Origin: Bacillota bacterium | GTDB lineage: Bacteria > Bacillota > Clostridia > Lachnospirales > Lachnospiraceae | Reading direction: 5' to 3' | Length of the DNA: 64,000 bases | Assembly: GCA_023415055.1 (NCBI GenBank) | Contig: JAEZLZ010000068.1 | Coordinates: 62,001 to 126,000, forward strand | Shown: piece after piece, positions 18,251 to 26,439 of the stretch | How the letters are laid out: every line of letters starts with the position of its first letter | Numbering within the stretch: position 1 is the stretch's first letter | Translations under genes and position numbers: made by a program | The notes under the pieces: generated by a model | What the model was told of the DNA's origin: nothing | Seen by the model: the letters and a program-made list of their open reading frames with translations, nothing else | Database searches by the model: none

Positions 18251-18568
18251 TTAACAATTCCCTTTTCCGTCTATGGAACAGGCATTGGCAGGCTGCTTTA
18301 TTATAGTTCTCTGAGAAACCAGATGCTCAGGAAGCTCCAGAGTCTTCGTTCCATCCTCAAGTATAAAGAAAGGTATTCCAATCCTCCCTTCCGATTTCAC
18401 TTCTTGAAATAATTCCTCATGATCGCGATATGCTAAAAATTCTTTTAGTATTTTTGTACTTTCCGTAATGTTTCTATAGTCTAATTCAATGTCCTTTGCT
18501 TCCTTCAATAACTCCTTTGCCTGAACACAATCCGGGCAGATCTCGGCACCATACATGATGATTTTCAT
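18251..18568 (-). CDS. glutaredoxin-like thiol protein
   Basis: The 105-residue protein has a CPDC redox motif (MYGAEICPDCVQAKEL, cysteines at residues 11 and 14), followed by DYRNITES and the conserved cis-proline stretch GRIGIPFFILEDG. This is a glutaredoxin-like fold of the type often annotated as thioredoxin domain protein in clostridia. It should act as a cytosolic thiol-disulfide carrier. It is the first gene of the LDH-ABC unit and begins 26 bases before L-LDH. The C-terminal end carries two more cysteines (CSIDGKGNC). Confidence 0.85.
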   Translation of the reverse strand: MKIIMYGAEICPDCVQAKELLKEAKDIELDYRNITESTKILKEFLAYRDHEELFQEVKSEGRIGIPFFILEDGTKTLELPEHLVSQRTIIKQPANACSIDGKGNC

Positions 18569-18821
18569 ATTAATATTCCTCTTTCTTTATTTACTGTATT
18601 ATGAATGATTTCTATGGTCATATTAATCATATCATCTTTTATTCCCTATTACAATTTCTAGGTAAAATATCTTCTCTTACCACCAGTGCTTAAGAAAACC
18701 TTAATACATTTTCGCTTTACGAAGGTTTGCATCAGTGCTAGAATTAGGTCTCGTAATCAAATATTTTACTGTTTGTTACCATATAGGCTCCAAGACTACC
18801 TCCCTCGAAAGGATCATTTTT

Positions 18822-20060
18822 ATGAACATACGTCGATTTTCTTTCTTTATCATAATTATCATATTAACCGGACTAATAAGTGCCTGTAGTAACATGACCA
18901 GGGCAGATTCAGAAACAAAGCCTCCGGACAAAGTATCCGGTTCACCGGTTGTCTCTAATACTTCCGCTCCCACCTCTACTCCTGTACCGACCATTACTTC
19001 AACTCCAACACCTACTCCCACGATAGCGCCTACTCCGACTCCGGAACCTACGATGGAGTCGAAAGCCCGAATCATGCTTTCCACAATGACACTATCAGAA
19101 AAAGTTGGACAGCTGTTCTTTGTCCGTCTTAGAAAGGAGAAAGGTCTTGAAGATATCAAAAATTACATGCCGGGTGGATATATCTTATTTGGAGAAGATT
19201 TTAAGGAGGAGACTAAATCAAGTATCCAGAAGCTGACTGCAAGTTATCAATCCGCTTCTGCCGTTCCGATGTTGATCGGCGTGGACGAGGAAGGTGGAAT
19301 CGTCAACCGTATCAGTAAATACTCAGCTTTTCGTGCGGTTCCGTTCCATTCACCAATGGATCTTTATAAGGAAGGCGGTTTTGATCTAATCCGCAGTGAT
19401 ACCCTAGAGAAAGCGAACCTGCTTCTCAGTATAGGAATCAATGTCAATCTGGCACCGGTCTGTGATGTCTCTACCGATCCGAAGGATTTTATTTACTCTC
19501 GTTCCTTTGGTCAATCAGCGAAGAATACCGCTCTCTATGTTCAAAATGTTATAGAGGTAATGAAGGAGAATAAGTTAGGAAGCACCCTGAAGCATTTTCC
19601 GGGATACGGCAACAATGTCGATACTCATACCGGAATTGCAATAGACAAACGGGATTATAACACCTTAACGACCAGCGATTTTCTGCCCTTTGAAGCGGGT
19701 ATTCAAGCCGGGGCTGATAGTATATTAGTCTCTCACAATATCGTAACCAGTATCGATAAGAAGTATCCTGCGTCTTTGTCACCGAAAATACATGCAATAT
19801 TACGAGAAGACTTGAATTTTAGTGGTGTCATCATGACGGATGATCTCAGTATGGATGCCATTAAAGATTATACTGGCGATGAAGAAGCCGCTGTTCAGGC
19901 AATCCTTGCGGGGAATGATTTATTGATTGCTACCAATTTCGAGCAACAGATTCCCGCAGTGATCTCCGCCGTTGAAGACGGAACGATCCGTGAAGATAGG
20001 ATTGACGAATCCGTTCTTCGGGTTCTTCTATGGAAGTTTAATCTGGGAATCTTGAAATAA
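18822..20060 (+). CDS. secreted GH3 lipoprotein, NagZ-like beta-N-acetylhexosaminidase
   Basis: The 412-residue protein has a lipoprotein signal with lipobox LISAC, then a Thr/Pro spacer (about residues 35-80, many TPTP units) that would hold the enzyme off the membrane. The GH3 barrel follows: LSEKVGQLFFVRL, LIGVDEEGGIVNR, LAPVCDVSTDP, the active-site helix KHFPGYGNNVDTHTG and the nucleophile region VIMTDDLSMDAI (Asp). The KHFPG-H motif is the hallmark of the NagZ branch, which releases N-acetylglucosamine from peptidoglycan or chitin fragments. The ATG at 18822 has AAAGGA upstream; the frame is open further 5' without a ribosome binding site. Confidence 0.9.
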   Translation: MNIRRFSFFIIIIILTGLISACSNMTRADSETKPPDKVSGSPVVSNTSAPTSTPVPTITSTPTPTPTIAPTPTPEPTMESKARIMLSTMTLSEKVGQLFFVRLRKEKGLEDIKNYMPGGYILFGEDFKEETKSSIQKLTASYQSASAVPMLIGVDEEGGIVNRISKYSAFRAVPFHSPMDLYKEGGFDLIRSDTLEKANLLLSIGINVNLAPVCDVSTDPKDFIYSRSFGQSAKNTALYVQNVIEVMKENKLGSTLKHFPGYGNNVDTHTGIAIDKRDYNTLTTSDFLPFEAGIQAGADSILVSHNIVTSIDKKYPASLSPKIHAILREDLNFSGVIMTDDLSMDAIKDYTGDEEAAVQAILAGNDLLIATNFEQQIPAVISAVEDGTIREDRIDESVLRVLLWKFNLGILK

Positions 20061-20097
20061 GCCTATATTATAGATAATATTAAAGATAAATAATAAA

Positions 20098-20229
20098 AGG
20101 GTCTGTCACATATTTTTTAACAATTGGAAGTTCAATGGATTGGCTCCCCCTAATACACTATCCGGTAACCTGTGTTAGGGGAGCTTATACATTTGTCTTC
20201 CAAGGATAAACCTTAATGTGACAGCCCCT
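20098..20229. repeat. 132-base nested foldback, MITE-like or giant terminator
   Basis: Three nested arm pairs fold this segment on itself: AGGGTCTGTCACAT (20098-20111) with ATGTGACAGCCCCT (20216-20229), TTGGAAG with CTTCCAA inside, and GCTCCCCCTAATACAC (20143-20158) with GTGTTAGGGGAGC (20172-20184). A T-rich run follows on the plus strand. It sits between two convergent genes. It could act as a terminator, but the length and terminal inverted repeats also fit a non-autonomous mobile element. Apart from this the gap to 20329 is plain AT-rich sequence. Confidence 0.7.
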
Positions 20230-20329
20230 TATTTTTTTATTTTCGATACATCTATATAATTTTTAATTAAAGCCGTTCCTGTAATCTGCATAGTTTTTAG
20301 GCATACTGCCATTGGTAAACGGCTGAGAG

Positions 20330-20632
20330 TTATTTTATTCTTTGACTTTTTCTATTTTTTCTCCTCTTATATGCCATCAGAGAGATTTTTATGGAGGAAA
20401 AAGTCCCTACTGCTGCATTTCCATAGAAGAACCCCATAAAAATACCTGCGCCCAGATTTCCTTTATGAGCAAAGAAAATTGAGATAATGAGTCCAACAAG
20501 AGATGCAACAGTCGGAATCAAGGTGCGAGGAATTGGTAGTACCAATTTTATGATTTCTGTCATAATTAGAACTACCGGTACCGCAATAACTGCATCCCAA
20601 AAATTGGTGTGAATTGTCGGAAAATTCTCCAT
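20330..20632 (-). CDS. small membrane protein, holin-like
   Basis: The 100-residue protein has about three hydrophobic segments (PVVLIMTEIIKLVLP, LIPTVASLVGLIISIFF, GAGIFMGFFYGNAAVG) and a basic tail ending RKNRKSQRIK. Size, topology and charge resemble phage-type holins or related small membrane proteins, but no specific family can be assigned. No endolysin or other phage gene is near. AGGAGG lies 6 bases before the ATG, which makes translation likely. Confidence 0.6.
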   Translation of the reverse strand: MENFPTIHTNFWDAVIAVPVVLIMTEIIKLVLPIPRTLIPTVASLVGLIISIFFAHKGNLGAGIFMGFFYGNAAVGTFSSIKISLMAYKRRKNRKSQRIK

Positions 20633-20696
20633 ACTGGCCTCCTATCTATTTGTAACACTATTTTCGGTAAAAAGCCAGAGTATTATGCATCTATAA

Positions 20697-20882
20697 GAAC
20701 TTATCTATGATCCCAATTCGTTTCAATCTCATGATGGAGGTGGTGGTCTGGAACGACCGATTGATGTAGTCTTTGGTCCGGATCAAGCGATGTATGTGGT
20801 GGATTTTGTTATGACACCGGAAGACGAACCGGATGAATTCGTTCCCGGAACCGGAGTGATCTGGAGAATCGTAAAGGAGTAG
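20697..20882 (+). pseudogene. 3' remnant of a glucose/sorbosone dehydrogenase-like gene
   Basis: The plus-strand frame reads LERPIDVVFGPDQAMYVVDF and, after an acidic loop, PGTGVIWRIVKE and TAG. This is the last beta-propeller blade of PQQ-type sugar dehydrogenase-like (GSDH/NHL) proteins. A TAA stands at its upstream edge and no start codon or ribosome binding site precedes it, so only about 60 C-terminal residues remain of a protein usually 400 or more residues long. It is a decayed gene. A foldback hairpin follows directly. Confidence 0.6.
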
Positions 20883-20888
20883 ACACAA

Positions 20889-20977
20889 TTTGACGGACAA
20901 CATGCCATGACTTAACTGCCAACATCGAATTTTATGCTTCGACGTTAGAATCAAGTTTGTGCACGCTGTCCGTCAAA
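20889..20977. repeat. foldback element with TTTGACGGACA arms, copy 1
   Basis: TTTGACGGACA at 20889-20899 pairs perfectly with TGTCCGTCAAA at 20967-20977; inner segments TAAC/GTTA and TCGAA/TTCGA extend the fold. It lies between the remnant on the plus strand and the phosphodiesterase gene ending at 21022. The same arms recur at 30419-30501. Confidence 0.75.
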
Positions 20978-21021
20978 CATTTATAACAGACAACTTATTG
21001 ATCTTCTCTATTAGATAAAGA

Positions 21022-22314
21022 TTAAAGAAATATTTCACTCAAAACTTTACCGTCGCATGGCCCGAATTCGACACCTAAGATTTTAGCCATGGTTGGAGCA
21101 ATATCAACCATCCTTACTTCACTTATCTGATATTGTTTCTTCACGGCAGCCCCTGAGATAACCAGATTGCAGCTATAATTCGGCTTCTTCGGCGAATATC
21201 CATGGGTTGCATATTTCTTACCGAGTTCTGTAAGATCTGTAATTACGGAACCCTCCAAGCCGTCATCAAAGCAATACCCGTCTTTTGCTTCCAACATATA
21301 GGAAGCGCAGGGGTAAGCATGTCGCATTTTCATTTCAGCGGAATTATATAAGCACTCTATTCCGCAGCTTTCACTCTTCATCGCTGCATCCAAAATGGAG
21401 AGTGCTCTTCTCTCAGCGTCCAAATCACCGTCTTTGATATGAAGATAAGCTGCTCCTCCCGCACTTTGGACATAAGCTCTCCATATGAGTTCACCGTTTT
21501 CTTCATAGATCAATCCATTTTCCTTAAGTAATAGATTGAGCTTCATCTTATACCGAACATCCAGCTGACCATGGTCACCGATTACCATAAAGATTGTATC
21601 ATCATTGATTCCGGCTTCCGTTACAGCCTTCATGATATCCCCCAGTCTTCGATCCATTCGAATCAACGTCTGTAAAACCTCTTCCCCCTGTGTACCGCTT
21701 TCATGCTTGGTATCGTCCAGATCAATCAGGTGTATAAGCATAAGATTCGGCTTCTTACGGCGAATCGTATTAAGTGTGCACTTCGTCGTAAAATCATCCA
21801 GATAAGGTTGTTCGATCCCTTTTCGGATCCCCCCGTATTTCTTCTCCATTCGAATGCTGAAAAACGGGCTGCCGTTCTTTAGAATCTTGAGTGCCTGATT
21901 CTCCTTACCGATTGCCCTAATCTCCGGGATGTTGTAATCAATGGAGGCTTTTCCAGTCACCGGCCACAAGATTCCGGCTGAGGTCATATGGTAGTTTTTA
22001 AGCTTATCATAGACCGCCGGCACCTTAAGGTCATTCCGGTACCAAAACCAGCTCTGGTCCTTCTCCCTGACAAAGGGCTGAAAGGGATTATTATGAAATA
22101 CACCATGCTTTTCAGGATAAACTCCGGTTACCATCGTCGCATGGACCACATAGGTGAGCGTCGGGTATACACTGGTCAAATTCGTGGTATATGCTCCGTT
22201 CTCGATTAATTTCGAAAGATTGGGGAGTCTTCTTGCCTGCTCCCATTGATCCACGGAAAAGGCATCATAAGATATTACTATTAAATGCTTTGCGATACCC
22301 TTCATCGTCTTCAT
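21022..22314 (-). CDS. type I phosphodiesterase / nucleotide pyrophosphatase family protein
   Basis: The 430-residue protein belongs to the alkaline phosphatase superfamily (PF01663). Metal and nucleophile motifs are visible: LIVISYDAFSVDQW at the N terminus, SVYPTLTYVVHATMVTGVYP with the Thr nucleophile and HATMVTG, LDDTKHESG, MVIGDHGQLDV and ATHGYSP. Such enzymes hydrolyse phosphodiester or pyrophosphate bonds of nucleotides or phospholipid headgroups. No signal peptide is present. GGGAG precedes the ATG. It starts 38 bases after the MFS gene on the same strand and may be its last operon partner. Confidence 0.88.
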   Translation of the reverse strand: MKTMKGIAKHLIVISYDAFSVDQWEQARRLPNLSKLIENGAYTTNLTSVYPTLTYVVHATMVTGVYPEKHGVFHNNPFQPFVREKDQSWFWYRNDLKVPAVYDKLKNYHMTSAGILWPVTGKASIDYNIPEIRAIGKENQALKILKNGSPFFSIRMEKKYGGIRKGIEQPYLDDFTTKCTLNTIRRKKPNLMLIHLIDLDDTKHESGTQGEEVLQTLIRMDRRLGDIMKAVTEAGINDDTIFMVIGDHGQLDVRYKMKLNLLLKENGLIYEENGELIWRAYVQSAGGAAYLHIKDGDLDAERRALSILDAAMKSESCGIECLYNSAEMKMRHAYPCASYMLEAKDGYCFDDGLEGSVITDLTELGKKYATHGYSPKKPNYSCNLVISGAAVKKQYQISEVRMVDIAPTMAKILGVEFGPCDGKVLSEIFL

Positions 22315-22351
22315 TCCTATCTCCCTTCTGCAGCAAGGTTAGGTATAAACC

Positions 22352-23593
22352 TTATTTTGCATTGTTCATCGATGTCTTAGGCAGTGCAATAAATACAACG
22401 AAGCCGATGATGAACAGCGGTATGATTGCAAGAATACTTAGCTTGGCATTTCCCGTAAGGGTTGTTGTCAGAGACATAACTGCAGGTCCGATAATTGCCG
22501 CGAATTTACCGAAAATATTATAAAAACCAAAGAACTCATTGGACTTCTCCTTCGGTACAATCTTAGCATAATAAGATCTGCTGAGAGCCTGAATACCTCC
22601 CTGTGCCGAACCAATCATCGCTCCGAGTATAAAAATATGCCATACGGAGGTGATAAAGAATGCTGCGATGCAGGAGACAATATAGGTAAAGATGCCAACG
22701 ATTATCATTGCTCTGGTTGAAAATTTCTTTGCCAGATTGCCGTAGAGAATCGCACAGGGGAAGGCTATAATCTGAATCACAAGCAGTATTCCGAGTAAAG
22801 TAAAGGTATCCAGTGAATTCGTACCCAGTACTGAGGTAGCATAGGGAACCACCATCTTTATAATGGTGTCAACCCCATCAATATAGAAGAAATAAGCCAG
22901 AAGAAATAAAAATACATTTTTATGAAGTCGAATATTCTTAAATGTGTCCGCCAATCGTTTAAAGCTGTTATATACAGGACGGGGTTCCGGCTCGATGTAG
23001 TGTCTTTGCTTTACATCCTTAATCATTGGAACCGTAAGTAATCCCCACCAAAGAGCTGTAATAATAAATCCAATCTGATAGCCGATGGCCTTGTCCATCC
23101 CCACAAGGAAGATCAGGATCAGACTGATTCCGAATGGAATGACACTGGATATGTATCCAAAGGCAAAACCTCTGGTAGAAACCTTATCCATCCTTTCATC
23201 ACTGGAGATGTCCACCAGAAAGGAATCATAAAATATATTGGAGCCTGCGAATCCGATGGCGGACAGAACAAAGAAAAGGACTAAAATCTGCCATTGGCCA
23301 CTTGACGGAGATACGAATGCAAGGGCTGCCGTAGCCAGGACACCCAGAACAGCAAAGAAAATGAAGAAACGCTTCTTCTTATCCTTGTAATCAGCAATCG
23401 TTCCAAGGATCGGACTAAGAATTGCAATCAATATACTCGCGATGGAATTAAAATACCCCAGATCCATACTACTCTTTACATTCTCAAACATGCCGAATAT
23501 AATCGGCAGCAAGGCAGTGGTTACTGCCATGGAATACGCTGAATTACCACAATCATATAATATCCAGGAACGCTCTTCTTTGCTCAACTTCAT
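22352..23593 (-). CDS. MFS transporter, UMF1 (VacB/Atg22-like) family
   Basis: The 413-residue protein has 12 membrane segments and the UMF1 N-terminal signature SWILYDCGNSAYSMAVTTAL. The loop between segments 2 and 3 (LGTIADYKDKKKR) has the MFS charged motif. Substrates of this family are not well established; some have been linked to amino acid or nucleoside efflux from vacuoles or cells. AGGGA precedes the ATG. It is located upstream of and co-directional with the phosphodiesterase gene, which suggests that it carries a substrate or product of that enzyme (inference). Confidence 0.85.
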   Translation of the reverse strand: MKLSKEERSWILYDCGNSAYSMAVTTALLPIIFGMFENVKSSMDLGYFNSIASILIAILSPILGTIADYKDKKKRFFIFFAVLGVLATAALAFVSPSSGQWQILVLFFVLSAIGFAGSNIFYDSFLVDISSDERMDKVSTRGFAFGYISSVIPFGISLILIFLVGMDKAIGYQIGFIITALWWGLLTVPMIKDVKQRHYIEPEPRPVYNSFKRLADTFKNIRLHKNVFLFLLAYFFYIDGVDTIIKMVVPYATSVLGTNSLDTFTLLGILLVIQIIAFPCAILYGNLAKKFSTRAMIIVGIFTYIVSCIAAFFITSVWHIFILGAMIGSAQGGIQALSRSYYAKIVPKEKSNEFFGFYNIFGKFAAIIGPAVMSLTTTLTGNAKLSILAIIPLFIIGFVVFIALPKTSMNNAK

Positions 23594-23682
23594 AATTATT
23601 TTTCCCTCCGGTTTATGTTATCAGATCTAAAATGAATTCTATATTTCAACAATAGAAAGCACGCTTTCGTAGGATATCATAA

Positions 23683-24705
23683 TTATATTCCAACCTCGCT
23701 CCTTGTATGATAAAGAGACAATTGCTTCTCTAAAAAGGCAAAGATCCTATGATAATATTGCTTTCTTATCTCGGTTGTTGCATTATAAATCTCATGCTTT
23801 GAGGCAGACAGAAGGACCAACTCGGTGTTTTCGGATCGCATTGAAAAACGTATCTGCCCTCCGGGCTTGACCGTAGTATCCTTTCCTGCTTGAAATAAAA
23901 GGATGGGTGTCTTAACCCGTTTCGCATGTCGTTGCAGCTTTCGAACCGCATTGATGCTGGCTAAAGTCCAGGCACAGGTTGCTCCCCAGGTCTGATACTT
24001 CTCATCTTGCAGCCGTTTTGAGAAGATATTCCTATATCTTGCCTCGGACAGACAAGAACTCTCCTCAAAATGAGGTATGCCATCGAAGGCGTGGTGACCG
24101 GATACATATTCCTTCTCACGATGGATCAGTTTTTTATACTGCATCACCAATCGAACAACCGGAGTTGGTGTTCTGCCGCAGTCCATCTCAAACATCGGTG
24201 AGGATAAAATTGCGCAATCAAAGATCTTCGGATATCGTTCCAGGAAAAGTGCGGCTATTGCTCCTCCCATGGAATGAGCATATAAGATCAGCTTTTTGTT
24301 ACTCTTCTCCCCGGAAACAATCTGTGTCACAAACTGATAAAAATCCCGTATATATACCTCATAGCTTTTTATGTACACCTTACATTTGTCCTCTACTTCT
24401 CTTACAGAATACCCGTGTCCACGATGATCGTGAATATAGATGGAATAACCCGCTTGGTAGAAGTAGTAGATTACTTCCTCAAACTTTTCGGTAAACTCAC
24501 AAAATCCATGAGAAATCACAATCGTTGCCAATTCCTTCGGCTGCTTATAATACTCATAGAATAAGGATGCGCCGTCAAAGCTCTTAAAATAGCCTGTCTT
24601 GCGGCTTTTCTCAAGTACAGGTCTAACCATCTGACGTATCTGTTCAGGATAATCTGTTTCTCCTAGAAGTAATGGACCATGATAGGTCCCTGATTTATCG
24701 TTCAT
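23683..24705 (-). CDS. alpha/beta hydrolase, lysophospholipase (monoacylglycerol lipase) type
   Basis: The 340-residue protein has the serine hydrolase fold: ISHGFCEFTEKFEEVIYYF, DHRGHGYS, nucleophile AHSMGGAIAAL, catalytic Asp in FQAGKDTTVKPGG and catalytic His in LSASKHEIYNAT. The pattern is that of PldB-like lysophospholipases. The ATG at 24705 overlaps the end of the glycerophosphodiesterase gene by 11 bases and uses GGAGG inside it; a longer frame to 24729 lacks support. Together with the upstream GDPD the pair could strip fatty acids from lysophospholipids and then split the glycerophosphodiester. Confidence 0.85.
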   Translation of the reverse strand: MNDKSGTYHGPLLLGETDYPEQIRQMVRPVLEKSRKTGYFKSFDGASLFYEYYKQPKELATIVISHGFCEFTEKFEEVIYYFYQAGYSIYIHDHRGHGYSVREVEDKCKVYIKSYEVYIRDFYQFVTQIVSGEKSNKKLILYAHSMGGAIAALFLERYPKIFDCAILSSPMFEMDCGRTPTPVVRLVMQYKKLIHREKEYVSGHHAFDGIPHFEESSCLSEARYRNIFSKRLQDEKYQTWGATCAWTLASINAVRKLQRHAKRVKTPILLFQAGKDTTVKPGGQIRFSMRSENTELVLLSASKHEIYNATTEIRKQYYHRIFAFLEKQLSLYHTRSEVGI

Positions 24706-25432
24706 ACTCCTCCACGATCCTTCTCCCAATATCAGGATAATTCGTAATCATTGAATTGATTCCACGTTCACATAGCATTTTCATATCCATTGGATCATTC
24801 ACCGTCCAAACGCGCAAGTCGATCCCTCTTGCCCTGCAATCTTCAATAAAATTCGGATATTGCAGATTATATAGAGCCGGATGCAATGCCTCTACTCCAT
24901 TCCGTTCGGCATAAAGTGGCATGTTCAGATAACCGTCTTCATATAAGAAGCCTGTCCTGACACAGGGATTCAATCTCTTTAGCTTCATTATCGAATAGTG
25001 ATTGAAGGAAGAGTAGATTACACGATCCTCTAAACCATACCATTTCGTAAGCTCCAGCACTCTTTCTTCCAGGTTTTCATAGAAGATTATTCCGTTCTTC
25101 AATTCTACATTGATCAGCAAATCTGTATCCTTAATGAGCTGGTATACCTCTTCTAGGGTTGGTATATTTACTTTGCCGTATTCCGGAAATTTCTTATTTA
25201 CATTCAGCTTCACCAGCTCATCATAGGTATAATCCTTAACAAAACCTTTACCATTGCTGACACGATCCACTGTCTCATCATGGTGAATAACTAACTGACC
25301 ATCCTTTGTCATCTGTACATCCAGCTCTATGCCGTCCGCTTTCATATCAACTGCCTTTGCAAATGCCTCCAACGTATTCTCAGGTGCATAGCCAGATGCG
25401 CCTCTGTGTGCCCATACCAGTGTCTTTTTCAT
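24695..25432 (-). CDS. glycerophosphodiester phosphodiesterase
   Basis: The 245-residue protein has the GDPD signature: VWAHRGASGYAPENTLEAF with the first catalytic His and metal Glu, GIELDVQMTKDGQLVIHHDE with the second His, and later NVELKNG and VWTVNDPMDMK. It splits glycerophosphodiesters to glycerol 3-phosphate and an alcohol in the cytosol. No signal peptide is present. AAAGGA precedes the ATG. It leads the two-gene unit with the lysophospholipase. Confidence 0.93.
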   Translation of the reverse strand: MKKTLVWAHRGASGYAPENTLEAFAKAVDMKADGIELDVQMTKDGQLVIHHDETVDRVSNGKGFVKDYTYDELVKLNVNKKFPEYGKVNIPTLEEVYQLIKDTDLLINVELKNGIIFYENLEERVLELTKWYGLEDRVIYSSFNHYSIMKLKRLNPCVRTGFLYEDGYLNMPLYAERNGVEALHPALYNLQYPNFIEDCRARGIDLRVWTVNDPMDMKMLCERGINSMITNYPDIGRRIVEEYER

Positions 25433-25550
25433 TAGTCTGTTCCTTTCCGTAATCTACCGTTTTCCTCTATCTTCCTTAAATATACTCTTTTTATTTATAA
25501 AGTCAATCCGGTCCTTCCAAATGTGTCCAGCTTTTCTGGTCACACGGCAT

Positions 25551-25599
25551 AAAAAGAAGGACGATATGCTTCCCTTATCTATGGGGCTTTTCGTCCTTC
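25551..25599 (-). terminator. intrinsic terminator after the YczE-like gene
   Basis: GAAGGACGA at 25556-25564 pairs with TCGTCCTTC at 25591-25599, with inner CTTCCC/GGGG pairs, and is followed on the minus strand by TTTTT. It lies 48 bases after the stop of the membrane protein gene. Confidence 0.8.
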
Positions 25600-25647
25600 C
25601 TAGGCATTCTAAACGGTAAAACCGTAAAGGTATGCTATCCTATGAAA

Positions 25648-26301
25648 TCATATAGTCCTTTGTGCATTTAAAAAAGGTCTGGAGACTTTCACATTAAAAA
25701 ATTCAATGAGAGGTCCCATAAAGAACGCGGTAATGATTGTTGCAACACCGGCAATCTCCATGACGGCAGACAGTTTGCCGCCTGCGATCAGATATAAACA
25801 GACACCAATAGCTACACAGACAAAGTCACTGCCGATACGACAGTATTTGAACTTAGCTATGTGCCATTTCTCCGACATCACCAGAGCAATGGCATCATAG
25901 GTGGATACTCCCAGATCTGCCACAAAGTAGAGGGAGGAACCAAAGCACATGATAAGGATCGCAACTGTCAGCATAATAATTCGTTCCGGCATCGATAAAT
26001 CCGGGAAGATTCGAAGCAGATAATCCAGAACAAACTGCGTAATATAACCTAATAGGAATAAATTAATAAAGGTTGCTATCCCGATATAATGTCGGTCCAC
26101 AAAAAAACTAAAGGATAAAAGAATAATATTGACAATTACATATAGTGTACCAAAGGGAATCGGTATCAACGCATCCAATCCGCTCATCAGTGATTGAAAC
26201 GGATCGACTCCGAACGCTGCTCGTTTAAACAAGCCTACACTGACGCCACAGATCAAGACACCTCCGATGGTCATGAGAAGTCTTTTACTTTTCGTATTCA
26301 A
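25648..26301 (-). CDS. YczE/YyaS/YitT-type membrane protein
   Basis: The 217-residue protein has five to six membrane segments and the family text CGVSVGLFKRAAFGVDPFQS followed by PFGTLYVIVNI, and LGVSTYDAIALVMSEK, which marks the YczE group. Some members influence peptide or lipid product export, but the transported compound is not known. The start is a TTG at 26301 with a modest AGGG 8 bases upstream. It is divergent from the AraC-type regulator at 26440, which may control it. Confidence 0.75.
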   Translation of the reverse strand: MNTKSKRLLMTIGGVLICGVSVGLFKRAAFGVDPFQSLMSGLDALIPIPFGTLYVIVNIILLSFSFFVDRHYIGIATFINLFLLGYITQFVLDYLLRIFPDLSMPERIIMLTVAILIMCFGSSLYFVADLGVSTYDAIALVMSEKWHIAKFKYCRIGSDFVCVAIGVCLYLIAGGKLSAVMEIAGVATIITAFFMGPLIEFFNVKVSRPFLNAQRTI

Positions 26302-26332
26302 ATCATCAACCCTTTCTGTGTTTATAAAGAAT

Positions 26333-26360
26333 TTGACATTTTTCTATGTCCACATATAAT
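26333..26360 (+). promoter_or_regulatory. promoter of the AraC regulator at 26440
   Basis: A consensus TTGACA at 26333-26338 and TATAAT at 26355-26360 are separated by 16 bases, about 80 bases before the regulator start. Confidence 0.7.
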
Positions 26361-26439
26361 TATAGTTATCAAATTCAGTAATTTACATCAATATATTGCC
26401 CGGTTTTATAACAATAGTGCCATGTCCAGGGGAGGAAGT

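Noticed and set aside
20330..20632. Prophage remnant based on a holin-like protein
   Set aside because: No other phage genes, attachment sites or integrase in the window.
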